DNA from: JBOGDS01 sp050743075
Lineage (GTDB): Bacteria; Actinomycetota; Actinomycetes; Jiangellales; Jiangellaceae
Direction: 5' to 3'
Assembly (NCBI GenBank): GCA_050743075.1
Contig: JBOGDS010000016.1
Location: 1 to 57,359 of the forward strand
Length of the DNA: 57,359 bases
The stretch's first letter is position 1; the number at the start of each line of letters is the position of its first letter. The position numbers and the translations under genes were made by a program. The notes beneath the pieces are model-generated. The model was not told the DNA's origin and made no database searches. It saw only the letters and a list, made by a program, of their open reading frames with translations. Below are positions 52,094 through 57,359 of the stretch, in pieces.

Positions 52094-52382
52094 AGATGGG
52101 CCAAGCGTCTGCGAGAACTTCGTCGCGGAGTCGGGGATGGAGCGCCCGCTTGGAAACGAGATCGACCGGACGTCCGAGCAGCGTGCTCAGCTCGTCGGAC
52201 AGGTCTTCGATCTTCCAGCCCAGGCGTGCTCCGGGATGCAATGTGTACAGCACGTCGATGTCGCGCTCGGACCGGCTCTCGCCCCGTGCGGCAGAGCCGA
52301 AGACCGAGAGTTCTGCGACTCCATACCGATCACAGATCTCGGCAAGCCGCGCGAGATCGACGTCGAAGTCCATGGTGGCCAC
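52080..52382 (-). CDS. mntA: MntA-like nucleotidyltransferase antitoxin
   Basis: The 100-residue protein is a minimal nucleotidyltransferase with the exact GSX10DXD motif (G29, S30, D41, D43). In the HepT/MntA (type VII) toxin-antitoxin system, MntA adds AMP to the tyrosine of the HepT RX4HXY motif and disarms it. Its ATG/GTG start at 52382 is fixed by TACCGT six bases upstream, and its end overlaps the HEPN domain's start. This pairing supports reading the fused N-terminus as an active HepT-type domain. Confidence 0.9.
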   Translation of the reverse strand: MATMDFDVDLARLAEICDRYGVAELSVFGSAARGESRSERDIDVLYTLHPGARLGWKIEDLSDELSTLLGRPVDLVSKRALHPRLRDEVLADAWPIYEAA

Positions 52383-52388
52383 GGGAAC

Positions 52389-52394
52389 ACGGTA
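52389..52394 (-). promoter_or_regulatory. -10 box of leaderless promoter for mntA-like gene
   Basis: Minus-strand TACCGT is followed by GTTCCC and the GTG at 52382. Confidence 0.65.
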
Positions 52395-52406
52395 TCGGGC
52401 CGCCAG

Positions 52407-53669
52407 TCACAATCGCTCGACGCCGGGGGCAGCAGGGAGGACCCCGCGGGTGTCGAGCAGGCGGCGGGCTTGGGAGGAGAGGTCGGTGTCGAGGTAGCAC
52501 GAGTGACCCTGCAGCAGGACCGCGACGTCCGCGTCGGCCAGCGCCGCGCCGAGGTCGTCGACGCCGGTCAGCTCGGTGCCGTTGATCCGCCAAGTCTCGA
52601 GGTGCGGGTCGTGGTAGGTGACGACCGCACCCTTGGCCGCCAGGTGCTTCGCGAGCGGGACCGCCGGGGACTCGCGCTGGTCGGCGATGTCAGGCTTGTA
52701 GGTCACGCCGAGCAGCAGGACGTTTGCGCCGTTCAGCGGCAGCCGCACGGCGTTGAGCATGTTCTGGATGCGCTGGACCACGTAGGCGGGCATGGAGGCG
52801 TTAATCTCCTGGGCCAGCTCGACGAAGCGGAAGGAGTATCCGAGCCGGGCCCGGACGTTGTGGCTGAGGTAGTTGGGGTCGATCGGGATGCAGTGGCCTC
52901 CCACGCCCGGCCCCGGGCGGAAGGCGTGAAAGCCGAACGGCTTGGTGGCGGCGCAGCGGATGACGTCCCACAGGTCGATATCGAGCTCGTGGCAGAACCG
53001 GGCCATCTCGTTGACCAGCGCGATGTTGACGTGGCGGTAGGTGTTCTCGAGCAGCTTGGCAGTCTCCGCCTCGCGCGTGCCGCGCGCGGTCACCACCGTG
53101 TCGATGAAGCGGCCGTAGAATGCGGCGGCGCGCTCGGTGCAGGCCGGTGTCTGGCCCCCCACCACCTTCGGCGTGTTCGTGACACCGAAGCCAGGGTTGC
53201 CCGGGTCGACACGCTCCGGCGAGAACGCCAGGTGGAAGTCACGGCCAGCCACCAGGCCGGAGCTCTCGAGCAGCGGGCGCACGACCTCGTCGGTGGTGCC
53301 CGGGTAGGTGGTCGATTCCAGCACCACGAGTGTGCCGCGCCGCAGGTGACGGGATGTGGCGAGTATTGCGGCGCGCACGGCCGCCAGGTCCGGGCCGCCG
53401 TCCTCGGACAGCGGCGTGGGCACGCAGACGGTGATCGTCGCGGCCTGGGTGAGTTCAGCCTCGTCGGTGGTGGCCCGGAACCCAGCCGCCAGCATGCGCT
53501 GGACGTCGGCGTCGGCCACGTCGTCGACGTGGGAGACGCCGGCGTTGAGACCGTCGACCACGGCCTTGTCGATGTCCAGGCCCAGCACGGACAGGCCGGC
53601 GTCGGCGGCCGCCTGGGACAGCGGCAGGCCCACGTAGCCCAGCCCGATCACCGCGAGGTCAACGGCCAT
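52407..53669 (-). CDS. wbpA: WbpA-type UDP-GlcNAc 6-dehydrogenase
   Basis: The 420-residue enzyme is a nucleotide-sugar dehydrogenase of the WbpA/CapL group. It begins AVIGLGYVGLPLSQAAADAG, has VLESTTYPGTTDEVV, FSPERVDPGN and the catalytic C260 in GVGGHCIPIDPNYL, and ends with the VTYKPDIADQRESPA hinge. It would oxidise UDP-GlcNAc to UDP-GlcNAcA, the substrate for the WbpB, WbpE and WbpD proteins at 24.4-27.1 kb. A GGGGGGA site precedes the ATG. The gene lies just upstream of the mntA promoter. Confidence 0.92.
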   Translation of the reverse strand: MAVDLAVIGLGYVGLPLSQAAADAGLSVLGLDIDKAVVDGLNAGVSHVDDVADADVQRMLAAGFRATTDEAELTQAATITVCVPTPLSEDGGPDLAAVRAAILATSRHLRRGTLVVLESTTYPGTTDEVVRPLLESSGLVAGRDFHLAFSPERVDPGNPGFGVTNTPKVVGGQTPACTERAAAFYGRFIDTVVTARGTREAETAKLLENTYRHVNIALVNEMARFCHELDIDLWDVIRCAATKPFGFHAFRPGPGVGGHCIPIDPNYLSHNVRARLGYSFRFVELAQEINASMPAYVVQRIQNMLNAVRLPLNGANVLLLGVTYKPDIADQRESPAVPLAKHLAAKGAVVTYHDPHLETWRINGTELTGVDDLGAALADADVAVLLQGHSCYLDTDLSSQARRLLDTRGVLPAAPGVERL

Positions 53670-53753
53670 GACTGTCCCCCCGATCGTCCACGGAATTGCG
53701 AGTGACGCCTCGAAGGGTGACAGCTTGCCAGCCGTTGACGCCAGTGGCGACGG

Positions 53754-54479
53754 CTAGGAGTGTCGATGAGCCGCCAGGGCGTGGTTGGGGACGTGGTTGT
53801 TGGCCCGGTCGAGGTCGGCCGGGAAGTCGACCTCGACCACGAACAGGTCGGAGAGGTCGACGGGAAGGAACCGCATGCCGTCGCGCTCGATCGCCAGTTC
53901 GATACCGCGCTCGAAGTAGTCGTCGTCCGCGGTTTCCGCCAGCCAGGCGGTCAACGTGCCCTTATCCACCGCCGACACATAGTTGATGCCGACGGCCTCA
54001 CCCAGGGCACCGGTGACGGTCTTGGAGAGCTGGTGGATGTAGCCGGCCCGGTCGACGGTGTACTTGACCTCCTCGTCGCCGACGGCCGCGGTGTCGACGC
54101 AGATGAACGAGCGATCCGCCTCGAGGTGCGGTCGCACCCGCTCGAGCACCGACGGATCGAACACGACGTCACCGTTCATCCACAGCACGCCGCCGTCCGG
54201 CGACGCGCGCAGCGCCTTGAGCAGGCTCTTGGAGGTATTGGTCTGATCGAAGAGCTCGTTGTACACGAAGGACGCCTCGGGAAAGGCCTCGAGGATCGCC
54301 TCCAGCTTGAAGCCGACCACGACCGTGATCCTGGCGTCACCGGCGAAGGAGGTGTGGACGTTGTCGAACTGCTGCGCCATGATGCTGCGCCCGTCGCGCA
54401 ACGGTGTCAGCGGCTTGGGGAAGGGCCGGCCCAGCCGGGTGCCCATGCCGGCAGCCAGGATGACGACGTGGGTGGACAA
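53754..54479 (-). CDS. Sugar/polyol nucleotidyltransferase (NTP-transferase fold)
   Basis: The 241-residue protein has the nucleotidyltransferase start HVVILAAGMGTRLGRPFPKPL, then LLKALRAS, the acidic MNGDVVFDPSV and VDTAAVGDEEVKYTV. This resembles LicC-type and other CTP/UTP-dependent enzymes. The TTG start is supported by GGAGGT at 54486-54491 (minus strand), six bases away. An ATG or GTG is absent at this position. Next to a TagF-like gene on the opposite strand, it could supply a CDP-linked polyol or choline, but the substrate is inference. Confidence 0.8.
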   Translation of the reverse strand: MSTHVVILAAGMGTRLGRPFPKPLTPLRDGRSIMAQQFDNVHTSFAGDARITVVVGFKLEAILEAFPEASFVYNELFDQTNTSKSLLKALRASPDGGVLWMNGDVVFDPSVLERVRPHLEADRSFICVDTAAVGDEEVKYTVDRAGYIHQLSKTVTGALGEAVGINYVSAVDKGTLTAWLAETADDDYFERGIELAIERDGMRFLPVDLSDLFVVEVDFPADLDRANNHVPNHALAAHRHS

Positions 54480-54669
54480 GGGGTTACCTCCGGTTGAACT
54501 GCTCACGACGAACGGCCCGACCGTACTATGCCCGGCGCGTCCGTTCGTACCGGCCGCCCGACCGGAACGAGCGCCTCGCGCCTGCGTGCCGTGAGCGATT
54601 GGGGGGGTAGCGTACCGGCCGTCCGGCCCCATTCCCGTGGCGCGGTGTCCAGTTCGAGGTGGAAGTCCT
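54480..54669. promoter_or_regulatory. Divergent promoter region
   Basis: The 190-base gap between the nucleotidyltransferase and TagF-like genes holds CATAGT on the minus strand (54530-54525), and TACTAT (54524-54529) and TAGCGT (54608-54613) on the plus strand as candidate -10 boxes. No gene is visible in it. Confidence 0.4.
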
Positions 54670-56478
54670 GTGTTGCGCGCGTTCACCACCGTCGCCGAGG
54701 CGCTGGCCAACCGTCGGTGGAGGCGGCTGATATACGTCGGTCCGCTGGTCCTGCTGCCGGTGGCGTTCGCCGCCCTGGCGGCCGGGGCGGGATGGCTCCT
54801 GGTGGCGGTCGTCGCGGTCGGTACGGCAGTCGACGGCCTGCTCCGCCTGGCGCCCATCGGCCGGGGCCGACTGCTTCGCGTGATCCGGGACCGATCCGCG
54901 CAGGCGAGCACGGTCCGCATCGCGCTGATGGCAGCGGCGCTGGCCTGGCTCGGCGACGCCCGAGCGGCGGCGCTGGTGACCGGTGCCGGCCTCGCCGTGA
55001 CGGTGCTGTGCCGCGTGATCGCCGGGGGACTGCAGGAGCACGCCGCCCGCGCCGGGTGGGCGGGAGCGCCGCATGCATCCGCGGCGAAGGGCATCCAGAG
55101 CTGGTTGGCCCGGATCGGCGTCGCAGCCCGGTACAACCGCGGCCTAGTTCTGACCGAGATCGCGGTCATCGTCGCCCTCGCGCTCGCGCTGGCCGACGCA
55201 TCGGCCGGATGGGTGGCGGCCGTTGCCGTCGCCGCCTGGTTGCCGAGCGTCGAGCTGCCGGCCATGGCGGCCTGGCGATGGGCCTACTCCCGCCGCCATC
55301 GCGAGCTGGCTGCGGCCCGGGACGCGCCCCACGCGCGCGTCGCCGTCTACTTCGCCGAACCGGTGCCGCGGGCCTACCAGCTCCAGCAGTGGTTGCCGGT
55401 CCTCGACGACCTGCACCGCGACCTCGGCACCCTGCTGGTCTTCCGCAACCGTTCGGCGTTCGACCTGTTCGGGCAGCTCACCACGCTCCCGCGCTACCTC
55501 GCGCCGTCATTGGACGACCTGACGGCCATGTACACAGCCGGCAACTACGCCGTCGTGCTCTACGTCAACAACGGGTGGCGCAACTTCCAGTCGCTTGCCT
55601 GGCCGCGCAGTCTCCACATCCACATCAACCACGGCGAGAGCGACAAGACGTCACTGGTCACGCACCAGTCCCGTGCCTACGACCGAGTGCTCGTGGCCGG
55701 GTCGGCGGCCGTGCGGCGGATGCAGACGGGCCTGCTCGAGGTCGACCAGTCGTCGGTCGTCGTCGTCGGGCGGCCCCAGCTGGACTATGTCGACGTCGAC
55801 GTAACCGCAGCCGACGGCGTGCCGGTGCTGGTCTATGCGCCGACCTGGGAAGGGGAAAACGACGCCAACAACTTCAGCTCGGTCGACGTCGGCGGCCCGG
55901 ACATCGTCCGTGCCCTGCTCGACGTGTCCGGCGCCAGGGTGCTCTACAAGCCGCACCCTCGCACCCCGGCCAGCCCCGACCCGAGGGCCCGGGCTGCACA
56001 CCATGCGATCTGCCGCCTGCTCGAGGAGGCGGCAGCGCCGAACCCGGCGGCCGGGCACGGCGTCTGGACCGGTGACATCCTGCCGCTGCTGGCCCGCGCC
56101 GACGTCCTGGTCGCCGACGTGTCATCGGTCGCCGTCGACCACCTGTACCTGCGGCCGGAAGGGCGCCTCGTCCTCATGGACCGCGGCCGGGACGGTGGGG
56201 ACGTGGTGGCGGCCGACATCCCGATCGCGCGGGCGGCGACCGTCGTGCGGGCCGACCGGCTCGACGGGCTGTCCGCCACCGTGGCGGGCATACTCGTCAC
56301 CGTCGGGAGCACGAGCGACGCGCGCGCCCAGGTCCGGCGCGAGTACTTCGGCGACTTCGCGGTCGGCCAGTCGGCCGCGCAGTTCCAGGCAGTGGTGCGT
56401 GACCTGGTGGCGCACCGAGACGACATGGTGCGGGCCGGTCAGGTCGCTGCCGCGGTCACCGTGGAGGACTCGGCCTAG
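54670..56478 (+). CDS. CDP-glycerol glycerophosphotransferase-like protein (TagB/TagF family)
   Basis: The protein of about 602 residues has five or six N-terminal hydrophobic helices and a C-terminal GT-B-like polyol-phosphate transferase domain. The domain shows INHGESDKTSLVTHQSRAYD, VVVGRPQLDYVDV, YAPTWEGENDANNFSS, LYKPHPRTPA and DVLVADVSSVAVDHLYL, all characteristic of Glyphos_transf enzymes that build or prime teichoic-acid chains. Transmembrane helices at the N-terminus are less usual for the Bacillus enzymes. GTG 54670 has GGTGGAAG upstream. It supports a phosphopolyol-containing wall polymer. Confidence 0.85.
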   Translation: MLRAFTTVAEALANRRWRRLIYVGPLVLLPVAFAALAAGAGWLLVAVVAVGTAVDGLLRLAPIGRGRLLRVIRDRSAQASTVRIALMAAALAWLGDARAAALVTGAGLAVTVLCRVIAGGLQEHAARAGWAGAPHASAAKGIQSWLARIGVAARYNRGLVLTEIAVIVALALALADASAGWVAAVAVAAWLPSVELPAMAAWRWAYSRRHRELAAARDAPHARVAVYFAEPVPRAYQLQQWLPVLDDLHRDLGTLLVFRNRSAFDLFGQLTTLPRYLAPSLDDLTAMYTAGNYAVVLYVNNGWRNFQSLAWPRSLHIHINHGESDKTSLVTHQSRAYDRVLVAGSAAVRRMQTGLLEVDQSSVVVVGRPQLDYVDVDVTAADGVPVLVYAPTWEGENDANNFSSVDVGGPDIVRALLDVSGARVLYKPHPRTPASPDPRARAAHHAICRLLEEAAAPNPAAGHGVWTGDILPLLARADVLVADVSSVAVDHLYLRPEGRLVLMDRGRDGGDVVAADIPIARAATVVRADRLDGLSATVAGILVTVGSTSDARAQVRREYFGDFAVGQSAAQFQAVVRDLVAHRDDMVRAGQVAAAVTVEDSA

Positions 56479-56500
56479 GGCGATCGCAACACCTGCTTGG

Positions 56501-56863
56501 TCAGCCCGACCTGCGGTGCGCCGCCCGGTCCAGCCGGGCGCGCTGCCTGAGCGGCTCCCACCAGGCGCGATTGTCTTGGTACCAGTGCACGGTCTCGCCA
56601 AGTCCGCGGTCGAACGGCACTGCAGGCGCGTAACCGAGCTCGTCGGAGATCTTGGTGATGTCCACGGAGTACCGGCGATCATGGCCCAACCGGTCCTCGA
56701 CGAAGTCGACGCGGTCCCAGCTGGCATCGCACGCCTCCAGTAGCCGCTCGGTGAGCGAGCGGTTGGTCAGTTCGGTGCCGCCGCCGATGTTGTAGACCTC
56801 GCCGGCGCGGCCCTTGTCCAGGACGAGCGCGGCCGCCCGGCAGTGGTCGTCGACGTGCAGCCA
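56501..56863 (-). pseudogene. rmlB: C-terminal fragment of a second dTDP-glucose 4,6-dehydratase
   Basis: About 120 residues, from WLHVDDHCRAAALVLD to WWEPLRQRARLDR, match the C-terminal third of the intact RmlB at 34.3-35.3 kb. The homology stops at 56863, in the middle of the conserved NVRDWLHVDD region. Beyond it come foreign sequence and IS fragments. The N-terminal two thirds are not in the window, so the gene was cut by insertion or rearrangement. Confidence 0.85.
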
Positions 56864-56958
56864 GGAGCAATGATCAGAACCTGTGGATGGCTTTCGGCGA
56901 GGTGGCGTGAAGGGGGCGCACCTCCCGAGCAAGATCGAAGCCCATTGCAAGTTCTGAT
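56864..56958. other. Unassigned 95-base element between rmlB fragment and IS66
   Basis: TCAGAACCTG (56874-56883) and CAAGTTCTGA (56948-56957) form an inverted repeat with one mismatch. The stretch is neither rmlB nor IS66 coding sequence. It may be the end of another insertion sequence or a small non-coding element. Confidence 0.4.
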
Positions 56959-57238
56959 GTAACTACTCAGGTCGCGTCCGGTGTGGTCGCGGCTGGTAGC
57001 CATGGGGTGCCGGCCACGAGCTGGGTGAGCGTGTGCATCACGGCGGCGCCGTTCTTGCGGGCGGTGGAGATGTAGCTGCGCAGGGCGCAGAAGGTGTCGG
57101 CGCCGCTGGTGGTGCGCCAGCAGCCGGAGATCTTCATCTGCAGCTTGGCCATCCGTAGGTCGCGTTCGGCCTGGTTGTTGGTGAAGGGCACGCGCAGGTC
57201 GGTGGCGAAGCGCAGCACCTCGTCGCGGCGTTGTGGCC
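56959..57238 (-). mobile_element. IS66-family insertion sequence, terminal fragment
   Basis: It contains the C-terminal end of a TnpC-type transposase. GTAACTACTCAGG at 56959 starts with GTAA, as IS66-family ends do, so this is probably the element's end. The other side is cut at 57238 by a second IS. Confidence 0.65.
56967..57238 (-). pseudogene. IS66 transposase, C-terminal fragment
   Basis: About 90 residues including NNQAERDLRMAKLQMKISGCWRT, FCALRSYISTARKNG and LVAGTPWLP match the conserved C-terminus of IS66 transposases. The open frame runs upstream to the IS3 junction at 57238, where it is broken. Confidence 0.88.
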
Positions 57239-57359
57239 TGCCCCGCGTTTTCCGGACAGCGGAATTTGTGTTAACTCATGCCGCACGCTGCCGGTTTAGG
57301 TACTCGTTGCGGACCTCGTGCGGGGTTCGATAGCCGAGCCCTGAATGAATTCTGCGTCG
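57239..57359 (-). mobile_element. IS3-family insertion sequence, partial (runs off window)
   Basis: TGCCCCGCGTTTTCCGGACA at 57239 begins with TG and lies just outside a transposase C-terminus. This fits an IS3-family terminal inverted repeat. The element interrupts the IS66 transposase. Confidence 0.75.
57276..57359 (-). pseudogene. IS3-family transposase (OrfB), C-terminal end, cut by window edge
   Basis: The last 27 residues, including HSGLGYRTPHEVRNEYLNRQ, match the end of IS3-family OrfB integrases. The gene continues beyond the window, so it may be intact there. Confidence 0.85.

Noticed and set aside
54527..55265. Long N-terminal extension of the nucleotidyltransferase frame
   Set aside because: It runs antisense through the TagF-like gene, and the GGAGGT-TTG start at 54479 places the conserved HVVILAAG at the N-terminus.

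Overview
The window is high-GC DNA with dense, often overlapping genes, many GTG starts, few Shine-Dalgarno sites and many leaderless-type promoters. It also carries LytR-CpsA-Psr (LCP) ligases and actinobacterial-style fatty-acid genes. This points to a filamentous or nocardioform actinobacterium (Actinomycetota). Genus cannot be settled from the sequence alone.

Layout. 1-3.4 kb: a strong hairpin, then enoyl-CoA hydratase, HMG-CoA lyase and a membrane glycosyltransferase. 3.4-5.7 kb: GtrA-type protein divergent from purK-purE. 5.7-9.3 kb: accessory segment with an AbiEi-like gene between two inverted palindromic repeats, a MazEF-type toxin-antitoxin pair with a CoA-binding protein, and an acyl-CoA dehydrogenase. 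9.4-14.5 kb: UDP-glucose dehydrogenase, an LCP ligase, a frameshifted galE, an LPG-synthase-like membrane protein and a thioesterase. 14.7-18.4 kb: second LCP protein and two glycosyltransferases. 18.5-24.3 kb: a two-gene ABC-2 polysaccharide exporter and three glycosyltransferases. 24.3-35.3 kb: one tightly coupled run encoding the WbpD/WbpE/WbpB steps to a diacetamido-glucuronic acid nucleotide, glycosyltransferases (one a tandem fusion), a methyltransferase, an epimerase-like protein and rmlB. 35.3-48.9 kb: rmlA, a membrane protein, a UDP-ManNAc-type dehydrogenase, more glycosyltransferases, a secreted amidase with VCBS repeats and an asparagine-synthase-like protein. 49-54.5 kb: FkbM methyltransferase, a HepT-like HEPN domain fused in frame to acetoacetyl-CoA synthetase, its MntA-like partner, a WbpA-type dehydrogenase and a nucleotidyltransferase. 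54.7-57.4 kb: a CDP-glycerol-type glycerophosphotransferase, an interrupted second rmlB and nested IS66/IS3 fragments.

Together, 9-57 kb reads as a cell-surface polymer locus. It has activated-sugar synthesis (UDP-GlcA, probable UDP-GlcNAc3NAcA, dTDP-4-keto-6-deoxyglucose), glycosyltransferases, an ABC-2 exporter, LCP ligases for attachment to the wall, and a TagF/TagB-like polymerase. Purine and CoA metabolism genes sit at the edges. Toxin-antitoxin genes and IS remnants mark its accessory nature.

The two most unusual features are the HepT-acetoacetyl-CoA synthetase fusion next to an intact MntA-type gene, and the recurring promoter layout TAnnnT, six bases, then GTG or ATG, which predicts leaderless transcripts and fixes many start codons.
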